A stretch of DNA of 24,701 nt, taken from contig JALVRC010000162.1 in assembly GCA_027025255.1 (NCBI GenBank), positions 794-25,494 of the forward strand. The letters are read 5' to 3'. Positions 14,316 through 24,116 of this stretch are shown here, piece by piece. The notes below the pieces were generated by a model that saw only the letters and a program-made list of their open reading frames with translations, had not been told where the DNA came from and made no database searches. Within the stretch, counting starts at the first letter, position 1; each line of letters opens with the position of its first letter. This DNA is from Caldifarciminota bacterium (GTDB taxonomy: Bacteria; Hydrothermota; Tepidihabitantia; B3-TA06; JALVRC01). The translations under genes and the position numbers were made by a program.

Positions 14316-17300
14316 TTTCCTCCTCATTTTTTTGAGTTTTAATTTTTTGGAATTCTCTAAACCCAGTCCCAGCAGGAATTAATCTTCCCACAATAACATT
14401 TTCTTTAATACCTCTTAAATGATCTATGGAACCTTGAACAGCTGCCATAGAGAGGACTTTCGTAGTTTCCTGGAATGAAGCAGAAGAGAAGAAACTATCT
14501 GTTGTTAATGCAGCTTTGGTAATACCCATTATTATCTGGGAATAATGAGCTGGTTTAAGATCCTTCCCTTCTTTAAAAGCCTTTTCTCTAATCCTCTCAT
14601 TTACCTCATCAACAACATCTCTATTAACAATTTCTCCCTCAACAAACTCAGTATCTCCTGGATTCTCGATTCTAACCTTCTTTAGCATCTGTCTGACTAT
14701 TAAAGCTATATGCTTTGAGTTTATGCTAACGCCCTGAACCCTATATACCTCTTGAATCTGATTGGTTATAAACTCCATCACCTGTAATTTTCCTTTTACG
14801 CGTAATATATCATGAGGGTCAATATTGCCTTCACAAAGCTTATCCCCGGCTTTGACGAAATCACCGTTAGATACCAATAGATGTCTTGAATAGGCAATTT
14901 TATAATCCCTACTTACTCCTGTTTCAGACACTATCTTCACCATTCTAAAACCCTCTTTTGGAGGACTGATCTCTACAATACCATCAATATCTGAAATTAC
15001 AGCAGTATTCTTGGGTATCTTTGCCTCAAATAATTCAGCAACACGTGGAAGTCCACCAGTGATATCAGTTGTCTTTCCTATCTCTCTGGCAATACGCGCC
15101 ACTACATCGCCTGCTTTTATTTTAACCCCGTCATCAATCAATAAATATGAGCGTTTCGGTAATGGAATTTCCTCAACTATTTCACCCTTTTCATTTTCAA
15201 CTGATATCATCGGATGATACTTCTTATGTCTATCCGCAAGAATTATCAATTGTTTTCTTTCTCCAATATCAACAACATCTTCCTTAACAGTTCTTCCGTT
15301 AATAATCTCTTTAAACCTTGCAGTCCCAGATTTTGTAGCTATTATATTTATAACAAAGGGATACATCTCAAACAGAGGTACGCCTGCATTAACCGTCTCT
15401 CCATCCTTAACATACATTATAGATGCTCGCGGAACATTGTAATGAAACCTATTTTTTTCAGTATAAAGAAATAATCTGCCGTTATTGTTTAAAACGACTC
15501 GCTTCCCCTCACTATTCTCACTTACAACTATGCTATCAAACTTTATAGTGCCTTTAAATCTGGATTTAATCAGTGATTGAGAAACTTCTTGCTGTGCTAC
15601 ACCACCATAATGGAATGTCCTTAATGTAAGCTGAGTGCCGGGCTCACCAATTGACTGAGCAGCCATTATACCCACTGCTTCTCCAACTTCAACAAGCCTT
15701 CCTGTTGCTAAATTCCTTCCGTAGCATTTTGAACAAACACCGTGTTTTGCCTCACATGTAAATACACTTCTAACCTTAACCTCTTCTATACCAACTGCCT
15801 CAATCTCCTCAGCACGCTCATCAGAAATCTCTTCACCTGCTCTTACAATAATTTCATCTGTTATAGGATTAATAACAGTCTCCAGAGCTATAAGGCCTCT
15901 TATCCTTTCTGCCAGGCCTTCAATTATCTGCTCTCCTTCTTTCAGCGCAGATATTGTAACGCCCATCACAGTTCCACAGTCTTCTTCCGTAATAATTACA
16001 TCCTGAACAACATCCACTAACCTTCTTGTTAAATAACCTGCTTCTGCTGTTTTAAGTGCTGTGTCTGTCAACCCTTTTCTTGCACCATGACTGGAAATAA
16101 AATACTCAAGAACAGTTAACCCGTCTTTAAAGGAAGAAAGCACAGGTCTCTCAATCGTCTCTTCTCCTGTAAGCCTTCTTGACGGACGAGACATAAGGCC
16201 TCTCATTGCTACAAGCTGCTTTGCCTGATCTTTTGAACCTCGTGCTCCTGAATCTATCAACATATAAAGAGAATTAAATCCCTTTCTATCCTTTTCAAGC
16301 TTTTCTATCATCTCCTCAAGGAGTTCGTTCTGAGCATGAACCCATGTATTAATTACACTGTTATAACGCTCTCGCTCAGTTATAGCCCCTTTCTTATTCG
16401 CATCATTAAATTTCTTAACCTGTTTTAAAGCGTCTGAAATAACCTTTTCCTTTTTTGAAGGGACAACAAGATCATCAATACCTATAGACAAACCTGATAA
16501 AGTAGCATAATAAAACCCAATAAGTTTAATACTATCTAAAAATTCGGCAGTTTTACGAAATCCATAAAGCTTCTGACATTGTTTAATAAGTTTCTTAACA
16601 CCTTTTTTATCAAGCCTTTTATTAACAAAACGCATGCCTTCAGGTATAGCTTCATTAAAGAAAACTCTTCCTACTGTAGTCTCTATATATTTCCCTTTAA
16701 ATTTAAATTTAATTTTGGAAAAAAGGCTGAGTAATCCTTCTTCATAAGCTGCATGTAACTCATTTACATCATCAAAGAAACCAGCGATTTTTTGATAATC
16801 TTCACTTTCCTTTGTGAGATAGTAAATACCAAACACCATATCCTGTGAAGGAGCCATTAAAGGATCTCCATTAGCTGGAGAAAGAATATTATTACTTGAA
16901 AGCATAAGAAGCGAAGACTCCATAACCGCCTCAGGGATAAGCGGTAAATGTACACTCATTGTATCGCCATCAAAATCTGCATTGAACGGAGGACAAACAA
17001 GAGGATGAATCGCAATTGCTTTATGCTCCCAGAGTTTGGGGAAGAAAGCCTCAATAGATAATCTATGCAGTGTTGGTGCTCTATTTAAAAGAACAGGATA
17101 ATCCTTGACAACCTCTTCCAGGACTTCCCACATCAAAGGTGTTTCTTTATTAAATGCCTCTTTAGGGCTTAACTCATCAACTGTTCTTTCTGCAAGCCTA
17201 TTCAATATCAATGGTTTAAAAAGCTCTTTTGCCATTTCCTTTGGCAATCTACATTCATGAAGTTTCAAGTATGGGTCCACAACTATAACGGACCTACCTG

Positions 17301-18360
17301 AATAATCAACCCTTTTTCCCAAAAGATTTCTTCTAAATCTACCTTGCTTACCTCTTAAAGTCTCAGTTAATGATTTCAAAGGCCTGTTGCCTCTTCCTTT
17401 TACCGGACGAGCCAATCTCTCATTATCAAATAATGCTGTTACTGCTTCCTGAAGCATCCTTCGCTCATTTCTAAGAATAATCTCCGGGGTCTTTATACTT
17501 TCAAGATGTTTTAACCTATTATTTCTTACTATTACTCTTTTGTAAAGGTCATTTATATCGCTTGTAGCATAACGCCCACCTTCAAGAGGAACCAGAGGAC
17601 GTAAATCAGGTGGAATGACCGGTATATAAGTAAGTATCATCCATTCAGGCTTATTAGGAGAATGTAAGAAAGCCTCTACCACCTTAAGTCTATTTAAATT
17701 AGTTTTTCTATATGCAAGGTCTTTTTTTATCTTTACTCTAAGTTCCGCCCTTAAGTCTTCAAGATCCAATTCTCTTAGCATATCATGCAGTACACCTGCC
17801 CCCATTCTTGCCTGGAAATCCCTGTAAGTGGCCTGAGCTTCATTGTATTCGTCCTCATCAAAAATCAAATCCCCACGTTTAAAGCTCTTAGCACTACCAG
17901 GCTCGTATACAATATATGCTTCATAATTAACTATAGCCTCAATTTGATTTACTGAAAGGTTTAAAAGCATACCAATTTTACTTGGAGCTACCCTATAAAA
18001 TAACGGATGTGCAACAGGAATAACAAGTTCTATATGTCCCATTCTTTCTCTTCGTACAGCTGACGAGGTAACCTCTACACCACATCTGTCACAAACAATA
18101 CCTTTAAATTTAACCTTTTTATATCTTCCACAACTACATTCATAATCCTTTACAGGGCCGAATATTCTTTCACAAAAAAGTCCATTTCTTACTGGTTTCT
18201 GCGTTCTATAGTTAATCGTTTCTGCCTTTGTTACTTCACCTCTTGACCATGATTTAACATCATCAGGAGAGGCTACTGTTAACTGAAGTCCGTCAAAATC
18301 ATAGGGAAATTTTTCTTTCCTTCCACCACCAACCTTCTTCAGACTAAAATCAATCAGCAT
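14302..18360 (-). CDS. rpoC: DNA-directed RNA polymerase subunit beta'
   Basis: The 1352-aa subunit contains the clamp zinc site at Cys75, Cys77, Cys90 and Cys93 (CSCGRY then CDRCGVE). The lid/rudder region follows, then LLGKRVDYSGRSVIVVDPYL and LLNRAPTLHRLSIEAF. The active-site Mg motif NADFDGD has Asp462, Asp464 and Asp466. The bridge-helix/trigger-loop region includes SRPSRRLTGEETIERPV and SSHGARKGLTDTALKTA, and a second zinc cluster lies in CEAKHGVCSKCYGRNLATG. After the Mg motif the sequence reads DTMSVHLP where most bacteria have DQMAVH. It overlaps rpoB by 11 bases and is a single intact gene without insertions large enough to stand out. Confidence 0.98.
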   Translation of the reverse strand: MLIDFSLKKVGGGRKEKFPYDFDGLQLTVASPDDVKSWSRGEVTKAETINYRTQKPVRNGLFCERIFGPVKDYECSCGRYKKVKFKGIVCDRCGVEVTSSAVRRERMGHIELVIPVAHPLFYRVAPSKIGMLLNLSVNQIEAIVNYEAYIVYEPGSAKSFKRGDLIFDEDEYNEAQATYRDFQARMGAGVLHDMLRELDLEDLRAELRVKIKKDLAYRKTNLNRLKVVEAFLHSPNKPEWMILTYIPVIPPDLRPLVPLEGGRYATSDINDLYKRVIVRNNRLKHLESIKTPEIILRNERRMLQEAVTALFDNERLARPVKGRGNRPLKSLTETLRGKQGRFRRNLLGKRVDYSGRSVIVVDPYLKLHECRLPKEMAKELFKPLILNRLAERTVDELSPKEAFNKETPLMWEVLEEVVKDYPVLLNRAPTLHRLSIEAFFPKLWEHKAIAIHPLVCPPFNADFDGDTMSVHLPLIPEAVMESSLLMLSSNNILSPANGDPLMAPSQDMVFGIYYLTKESEDYQKIAGFFDDVNELHAAYEEGLLSLFSKIKFKFKGKYIETTVGRVFFNEAIPEGMRFVNKRLDKKGVKKLIKQCQKLYGFRKTAEFLDSIKLIGFYYATLSGLSIGIDDLVVPSKKEKVISDALKQVKKFNDANKKGAITERERYNSVINTWVHAQNELLEEMIEKLEKDRKGFNSLYMLIDSGARGSKDQAKQLVAMRGLMSRPSRRLTGEETIERPVLSSFKDGLTVLEYFISSHGARKGLTDTALKTAEAGYLTRRLVDVVQDVIITEEDCGTVMGVTISALKEGEQIIEGLAERIRGLIALETVINPITDEIIVRAGEEISDERAEEIEAVGIEEVKVRSVFTCEAKHGVCSKCYGRNLATGRLVEVGEAVGIMAAQSIGEPGTQLTLRTFHYGGVAQQEVSQSLIKSRFKGTIKFDSIVVSENSEGKRVVLNNNGRLFLYTEKNRFHYNVPRASIMYVKDGETVNAGVPLFEMYPFVINIIATKSGTARFKEIINGRTVKEDVVDIGERKQLIILADRHKKYHPMISVENEKGEIVEEIPLPKRSYLLIDDGVKIKAGDVVARIAREIGKTTDITGGLPRVAELFEAKIPKNTAVISDIDGIVEISPPKEGFRMVKIVSETGVSRDYKIAYSRHLLVSNGDFVKAGDKLCEGNIDPHDILRVKGKLQVMEFITNQIQEVYRVQGVSINSKHIALIVRQMLKKVRIENPGDTEFVEGEIVNRDVVDEVNERIREKAFKEGKDLKPAHYSQIIMGITKAALTTDSFFSSASFQETTKVLSMAAVQGSIDHLRGIKENVIVGRLIPAGTGFREFQKIKTQKNEEENADN

Positions 18361-21300
18361 CTATTTCCCCTTTTTTCTTATTATAATAGGGCCTTAGATT
18401 TAAACCAAGACCTCTTAACTCATTTAAGAGTACATTAAAAGAAGTAGGCATCTTAGGGATCGGAGGCATTTCCCCCTTAATTAACGCTTCATAAAGCTTG
18501 TTTCTACCATCTACAGCATCAGATTTTATTGTAAGCATCTCTTGCAAGGTATAGGCTGCTCCATAAGCTTCAAGAGCCCAAACCTCCATTTCTCCTAATC
18601 TTTGACCACCAAACTGAGATTTTCCTCCTAAAGGCTGCTGGGTAATTAAGGAGTATTTGCCTGTTGAACGCGCATGTAATTTATCATAAACCATATGTAC
18701 AAGTTTCATCATGTACATTACACCAACGGTTGCTTCCTGTTCAAAAAACTTTCCTGTCCTGCCATTCTTTAACCTGATTTTACCGCTTTCAGGAAATCCA
18801 GACTTTTTAAGCTCAGTTTTAACTTCCTGTATGCTGGGACTATCAAATATATGACATACAGCCTGATACCCAAGCTTGCTCGCAGCTAAGCCAAGAGCAA
18901 CCTCTAAAATCTGTCCTATATTCATACGGGAAGGGACACCAAGGGTATTTAAAACCATATCTACCGGTGTACCATCAGGGAGGTAAGGCATATCTTCCTG
19001 GGGCAATATTTTAGAAACAACACCTTTATTTCCATGTCTTCCTGAAAATTTATCTCCCACTGAAAGCTTTCTTTTCTGTGCAACATAAATCTTTACTATT
19101 TTTAATACTCCATGAGGCAATTCATCACCATTTTGAGCGAATTTTAACTTACTCACTCTTTCATCTTCCAATTTTTCTACCTCTTTATGATATAAATCTT
19201 TAATTTTTCCCAGTTCTTCTTCAATACCCTTTACCTTAATATCAGTTATATCAATCTTAGATAATCTTAAGGCTTCAATCCTTTCTATTGTTATTGCTTC
19301 AGCCTTCTTGAAAATTAACCTACCGGTTGTATCATAAATATCATGATTTAATGTCTTACCTATTAGAACCTTAGAAAGATCTTTTTTAATTCTTTCTTCA
19401 ACAAAACGCATCTTAAATCTATACTCATTTTCCACTTCTTCCATTCTCTGTTTAATTACCTCACGCGCAAGATTATCCTTTGTCGAACGAGTTAAAACTC
19501 TTCTTGCTATCACAACTCCTTTCACACCAGGCTCTACTCTTAAGGAAGTATCCCTGACATTTGAAGACTTATCACTAAAAATAGCCTTTAATAGTCTTTC
19601 TTCTGGTGTTAATTCTGTTTCTCCACGAGGCGTAACTCTTCCAACCAGTATATCGTCAGGTATAACTTCAGCACCAATCCTAATAATCCCGAATTTATCC
19701 AGATTAACAAGTTCACTCTCAGATACACCAGGGATGTCACGGGTAATTTCCTGAGGTCCCAGTTTTGTTTCCCTGACCTCTACACTAAATTCAAGAATAT
19801 GTATTGATGTAAAGGTATCATCTCTTAAAAGCCTATCAGAAACAACAATAGCATCCTCATAATTATAACCCCAAAAAGGCATAAATGCAACAAGAATATT
19901 TTTCCCTAAGGAAAGCATACCGTCTTTTGTAGAATATCCCTCTGCTATAACATCACCCTTCTTAACCTTCTGACCAACTTTCACAGCTGGTCTGAAATGT
20001 ATACTGGTATACTGATTAGACTTTCTAAATGTAAAAAGTTTATACTCTTTAAAACCCTGTTTTAAGGACAAAACAATACGTCTTGCATCAACGTACTGAA
20101 CCTCACCAGCATACTCGGATATTAAAACAGCACCTGAGTTTTTAGCAACCTCAGCTTCTACTCCAGTAGCTACTAAAGGAGGCTCTGGGAACAACAAAGG
20201 CACAGCCTGCCTTTGCATATTTGAGCCCATTAGTGCTCTATCCCCGTCATCATGTTCAAGAAACGGAATAAGAGTCGCTGAGGGAGAAAACACCTGTTTG
20301 GGAGAATAATCTATATAATCAACCTCTTTAGGAGATACAGTTATAAATTCTCCCTTACGCCTTGCTACAACATCCTTATTTACTATTTTACCATCTTCTA
20401 TCTTTGTAACATCTATCTGTGCAATAACAAATTTTTCTTCTTGCTCTGAGGATAAATACTCAATCTTATCTGTAATTTTACCGTTTTCAACCTTAACATA
20501 CGGAGTTGTCAAAAACCCAAACTTATCAATCCTGCTATAATAGGTTAATGAAGAGATAAGACCGATATTCTGTCCTTCAGGAACTTCTACAGGACAAACC
20601 TTTCCGTAATGAGTATAGTGAACATCTCTTACCTCAAAACCAGCTGTATCTTTTGTAAGACCACCAGGGCCTAAAGCCGTTATACGACGCCTATGAGTTA
20701 ATGAAGCCAATGGATTGACCTGATCCATAAATTGAGATACAGCACCTGTCGTGAAAAATTTTGTAATAGAGTTTGACATTACCGGCGAGTTTAATAGCTC
20801 TATAGGCAACATCTTTGAATCATCTATGTATGATGCCCTTTCTTTAGCATTGATTATAAGCTGGGATAAAGAATTTCTAATTACGGGATCCAGCTGCTCC
20901 CCAATTCTCTTGACCCTTCTGTTAATTAAACTATCAAGATCATCAGGCAGAATTTCCCCTTCAACTGCTTTAATTAAATAATCCACACTGTCAATAATAT
21001 CTTCACGGGTAAGACCCATATTCTTTCTCTTTGTGTGCAATTTCTTATTAATCTTATATCTACCTACTTCACCAAGATAAAATCTTTTCTCGTCAAATAG
21101 AAGTCTATTGATAAGCTCTTCTGCCATTTCTATGACACTTGGAATACTACCTCTAAGTTTTCTATAAATAAACCTGTATGCTTCGTCTCTTGATAAAGAT
21201 TTATCATTTCTGTAAGAATTTATAAATATTTCAGCTCTTAAACTATCCTCTCCAACTATTGGAATAGTTCCCATACCTTTTTCTTTTAGAAAATCAACAA

Positions 21301-22039
21301 GTTCCTCACTTACTTTATCACCAATGTCTGCAAGTAAGGTCCCTTCAGGTGTTCTTATTTCTCCACCTATAATATCACCTATTTCAGGTTTCCTTTTTTT
21401 AACCTTAACGAATTTTTTAAAGGTCTTTTCAATATCTACACCAATAGCTCTTAAAAAAGTGAAAAAAGGTATTTTCTTTGTTCTCTCCAGAACTGCAAAA
21501 AGCAAATTCTTTGTTGTTAAATCTATCTGAAACCAAGAACCTCTTGAAGGAACAATTAAAACAGTATAAATATCCTGCTTTAAGGGGATATATATACCGG
21601 GAGATCTCTGTATTTGAGAGATAACAGCTCTCTCAACACCATTTATAATAAAGCTTCCTTCAGGGGTGAGAAAAGGCATATCCAGAAGATAAACCTTTTG
21701 CTCAACAACATCTTCTATTTTTTCTCTTTTTTGATCAGAATATCTTATAAGCCTAAAATATCCGTTTATAGGACGAGAATAGGTGGCCCCCCTTTCCATA
21801 GAACGACGGGGAGCCATCTTCTCTTCTCCAATCTCGTATCCAAGATATTCAATACGAAAATTAGTATGAGGATCATCTACAGGGAACATTTCCCTGAATA
21901 TAGCTTCTAACCCAATGTCTTCTCTTTCCTCTCGAGATTTATCAGGTTGAAGAAACCTATCAAATGATTCCTTTTGCAAATTGGCAAGGACCTCTACCTC
22001 TTTAAATTTAGGTAGTTTGGAGAAGTTTTTCTGTTTCAT
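18350..22039 (-). CDS. rpoB: DNA-directed RNA polymerase subunit beta
   Basis: The 1229-aa subunit carries the expected landmarks: the N-terminal LANLQKESFDRFLQ and the rifampicin pocket SQFMDQVNPLASLTHRRRI. Next come the ALGPGGLTKDTAGFEVRDVH fork region and GQNIGLISSLTYYSRI. Downstream are the GYNYEDAIVVSDRLLRDD segment, GDKFSGRHGNKGVVSKI with the two conserved lysine/histidine positions, and the C-terminal PLGGKSQFGGQRLGEMEVWA. In the rifampicin cluster the residue equivalent to E. coli Ser531 is Thr454. Its start overlaps the rplL stop (TAATG). Confidence 0.98.
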   Translation of the reverse strand: MKQKNFSKLPKFKEVEVLANLQKESFDRFLQPDKSREEREDIGLEAIFREMFPVDDPHTNFRIEYLGYEIGEEKMAPRRSMERGATYSRPINGYFRLIRYSDQKREKIEDVVEQKVYLLDMPFLTPEGSFIINGVERAVISQIQRSPGIYIPLKQDIYTVLIVPSRGSWFQIDLTTKNLLFAVLERTKKIPFFTFLRAIGVDIEKTFKKFVKVKKRKPEIGDIIGGEIRTPEGTLLADIGDKVSEELVDFLKEKGMGTIPIVGEDSLRAEIFINSYRNDKSLSRDEAYRFIYRKLRGSIPSVIEMAEELINRLLFDEKRFYLGEVGRYKINKKLHTKRKNMGLTREDIIDSVDYLIKAVEGEILPDDLDSLINRRVKRIGEQLDPVIRNSLSQLIINAKERASYIDDSKMLPIELLNSPVMSNSITKFFTTGAVSQFMDQVNPLASLTHRRRITALGPGGLTKDTAGFEVRDVHYTHYGKVCPVEVPEGQNIGLISSLTYYSRIDKFGFLTTPYVKVENGKITDKIEYLSSEQEEKFVIAQIDVTKIEDGKIVNKDVVARRKGEFITVSPKEVDYIDYSPKQVFSPSATLIPFLEHDDGDRALMGSNMQRQAVPLLFPEPPLVATGVEAEVAKNSGAVLISEYAGEVQYVDARRIVLSLKQGFKEYKLFTFRKSNQYTSIHFRPAVKVGQKVKKGDVIAEGYSTKDGMLSLGKNILVAFMPFWGYNYEDAIVVSDRLLRDDTFTSIHILEFSVEVRETKLGPQEITRDIPGVSESELVNLDKFGIIRIGAEVIPDDILVGRVTPRGETELTPEERLLKAIFSDKSSNVRDTSLRVEPGVKGVVIARRVLTRSTKDNLAREVIKQRMEEVENEYRFKMRFVEERIKKDLSKVLIGKTLNHDIYDTTGRLIFKKAEAITIERIEALRLSKIDITDIKVKGIEEELGKIKDLYHKEVEKLEDERVSKLKFAQNGDELPHGVLKIVKIYVAQKRKLSVGDKFSGRHGNKGVVSKILPQEDMPYLPDGTPVDMVLNTLGVPSRMNIGQILEVALGLAASKLGYQAVCHIFDSPSIQEVKTELKKSGFPESGKIRLKNGRTGKFFEQEATVGVMYMMKLVHMVYDKLHARSTGKYSLITQQPLGGKSQFGGQRLGEMEVWALEAYGAAYTLQEMLTIKSDAVDGRNKLYEALIKGEMPPIPKMPTSFNVLLNELRGLGLNLRPYYNKKKGEIDAD

Positions 22040-22428
22040 TACTTCAATTCTACCTTAGCGCCCACCTTCTCCAGTCTTGCCTTAAATTCCTCAGCTTCCT
22101 CCTTGGATACACCATCCTTAACAACACCAGGTAAATTGTCTATTAAAGCCTTAGCATCCTGTAATCCTAACTGAGTTATTGCTCTGACTTCTTTAAGTAC
22201 CTGTAATTTACTTCCACCAACATCTGTCAATACAACGTCATATTCACTTTTTTCTTCTTGCTGTTCTTGGGCTCCTCCACCGACAGGTGCAGCACCAACA
22301 GCAACAGCAGTGATATCGAATTTTTCTTTCATTGCATCAACCAACTGAGATAATTCGAGGACTGTTAGCCCTTCAATCTGTGTTAAAATATTTTCTATCT
22401 TATTTTCTTCAGCCTTTTTAGTTGCCAT
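22039..22428 (-). CDS. rplL: 50S ribosomal protein L7/L12
   Basis: The 129-aa stalk protein has the N-terminal dimer/L10-binding helices (LTQIEGLTVLELSQLVDAM) and an Ala/Gly/Gln-rich hinge (AVGAAPVGGGAQEQQEE). The C-terminal factor-binding domain reads YDVVLTDVGGSKLQVLKEVR, GLQDAKALIDNLP and EEAEEFKARLEKVGAKVELK. It recruits the GTPase factors to the ribosome. It overlaps rplJ by 11 bases and rpoB by one, so no attenuator separates it from the polymerase genes as in E. coli. Confidence 0.97.
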   Translation of the reverse strand: MATKKAEENKIENILTQIEGLTVLELSQLVDAMKEKFDITAVAVGAAPVGGGAQEQQEEKSEYDVVLTDVGGSKLQVLKEVRAITQLGLQDAKALIDNLPGVVKDGVSKEEAEEFKARLEKVGAKVELK

Positions 22429-22951
22429 TTATTTCCTCCTTTTTCTTTTTAAGACTTTCTAACAATAAAACAAACTCCTGTAATTTTGCTTCCAGAGTAT
22501 AGACAAAATTCCCAATAATGCCTTGCAAAGACCCTGCCAGTATGGAAAGCAAGCCTTGCCGGCCAGGAATAGTACTAAATTTCTTGAAGTCTTCTCCTGG
22601 ATAAAAATTACCTTCAATAAAAATTGCCTTTACATTTATATTAGCATTCTCTTCTTCAATATATTTCTTAATTATTCTGGCAGGGACGAGCGGATCCGAA
22701 TACGAAAAAACCAGAGCATTATTCCCTTTTAAAATATCCTCAGGTATGTCTATCTTCTTCTCTTCAAATGCACGTCTGATTAAATTATTCTTTGCAACCT
22801 TAATAAGAGCATCCTCTTTCTTAATATCACTTCTCAACTCTCTAAGCATATTTGCATTCATACGTGATATATCCACAAAATAGAAATTATCTGTTTTACC
22901 TAACTGGTTTTGTAAAAATTCAACTACTTTTTGTTTCTTTTCCTTTTCCAT
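22418..22951 (-). CDS. rplJ: 50S ribosomal protein L10
   Basis: The 177-aa stalk-base protein links L7/L12 dimers to 23S rRNA. The N-terminal globular domain includes YFVDISRMNANMLRELRSD and the NNLIRRAFEEKKID segment. NNALVFSYSDPLVPARIIKK and the FSTIPGRQGLLSILAGSLQG motif follow, then the long C-terminal helix for L12 dimers (EAKLQEFVLLLESLKKKKEE). It starts on the last base of rplA, leaving no intergenic leader for the usual L10-L12 autoregulatory site. Confidence 0.95.
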   Translation of the reverse strand: MEKEKKQKVVEFLQNQLGKTDNFYFVDISRMNANMLRELRSDIKKEDALIKVAKNNLIRRAFEEKKIDIPEDILKGNNALVFSYSDPLVPARIIKKYIEEENANINVKAIFIEGNFYPGEDFKKFSTIPGRQGLLSILAGSLQGIIGNFVYTLEAKLQEFVLLLESLKKKKEEINGN

Positions 22952-23664
22952 CAGAATGCCTCCTTCCTTGCTATTTCCAATAATTCTTTCGTATTAAGTT
23001 TTAAAGAGGGTCCCATCGTAGGTGATATATACGCCGAACGAACATACTGCCCTTTAACGCCTGCAGGTTTAATTCTCAGTAGTTCAGCAATTAAAGAAAT
23101 AAGGTTCTCTTTTAATGCCTTTTCATCAAAATTAACCTTACCAATAACAGCATGAATATTACCGCCCTTATCATTTTTTAAAACAATTCTTCCCTTTTTA
23201 ATCTCCTGAACTGCATCCTTAATATCCATTGTTACAGTTTTTGACTTTGCTGAAGGCATTAACCCTCTTGGACCTAAAATCCTACCTAACTTTCCTACAA
23301 CACTCATTGCATCAGGAGTAGCAAGTGCAACATCAAAATCAAACCAACCTTCCTTTTGAATCTTTTCTGCATAGTCTTCTAATCCAACATAATCTGCTCC
23401 TGCTTCTTTGGCTTCATCAACCTTAGCTCCTTTAGTAAAAACAAGAATTTTTCTTGTTTTTCCTGTTCCATGAGGAAGAACAACCGTTCCTCTAACTACC
23501 TGATCCTGTTTTCTTGGGTCAATACCTAAATTTAAGCTTATATCAACCGATTCAGGGAACTTAGCATTAGAAAGCTCTCTAACAAGTTTTATTGCTTCTT
23601 CAAGTGAATATTCTTCCTTTGAAAGTTTCTTTAGTAATTCTCTATATCTTTTCCCGTGCTTCAT
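22951..23664 (-). CDS. rplA: 50S ribosomal protein L1
   Basis: The 237-aa protein has the L1 pattern: MKHGKRYRELLKK, then ESVDISLNLGIDPRKQDQVVRGTVVLPHGTG spread over residues about 38-68. The mobile domain has DYVGLEDYAEKIQKEGWFDFDVALATPDAM, and the end carries GILGPRGLMPSAK-like and KAVLKENLI-type segments through RSAYISPTMGPSLKL. It forms the L1 stalk at the E site and in many bacteria represses its own operon. A GGAGG site precedes the ATG. It starts one base after rplK. Confidence 0.97.
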   Translation of the reverse strand: MKHGKRYRELLKKLSKEEYSLEEAIKLVRELSNAKFPESVDISLNLGIDPRKQDQVVRGTVVLPHGTGKTRKILVFTKGAKVDEAKEAGADYVGLEDYAEKIQKEGWFDFDVALATPDAMSVVGKLGRILGPRGLMPSAKSKTVTMDIKDAVQEIKKGRIVLKNDKGGNIHAVIGKVNFDEKALKENLISLIAELLRIKPAGVKGQYVRSAYISPTMGPSLKLNTKELLEIARKEAF

Positions 23665-23665
23665 A

Positions 23666-24100
23666 TTATTCCTCCACCATAATTCCCATACTTCTCGCAG
23701 TTCCAGCGATTATTCTCATTGCTTTCTCAATATCATCAGTATTAAGGTCTTTAATCTTCTTTTCTGCAACTTCCTTTAGCTGGGCTTTAGTTATTTTAGC
23801 AACCTTTACCTTATTCGGCTCCCCACTTCCCTTAGCAATCTTAGCAACCTCCTTCAACAGTATAGAAGCTGGAGGACTCTTCAATTCAAACGAAAATGTT
23901 TTGTTAGCAAAAACACTTATTACCACAGGAGTTATTTGTCCTGGAGGCAATGATTTAGTTTTTGCATTAAACGCCTTACAAAACTCCATAATATTCACCT
24001 GATGTTGAGAAAGAGCAGGACCCACGGGTGGTGCGGGGTTAGCCTGACCAGCAGGTATATGAAGTTTTATTTCGGCTACCACCTTTTTCTTTTTTGCCAT
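23666..24100 (-). CDS. rplK: 50S ribosomal protein L11
   Basis: The second ATG (24100) lies at proper distance from AAGGAGG; the first ATG, one codon earlier, is only one base from it. The 144-aa protein shows IKLHIPAGQANPAPPVGPAL and the NIMEFCKAFNAKTK region. The C-terminal rRNA-binding domain has SPPASILLKEVAKIAKGSGEPN and a closing KAMRIIAGTARSMGI. With the L10/L12 stalk it forms the GTPase-associated centre. Confidence 0.96.
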   Translation of the reverse strand: MAKKKKVVAEIKLHIPAGQANPAPPVGPALSQHQVNIMEFCKAFNAKTKSLPPGQITPVVISVFANKTFSFELKSPPASILLKEVAKIAKGSGEPNKVKVAKITKAQLKEVAEKKIKDLNTDDIEKAMRIIAGTARSMGIMVEE

Positions 24101-24116
24101 CATTCCTCCTTAAAAA

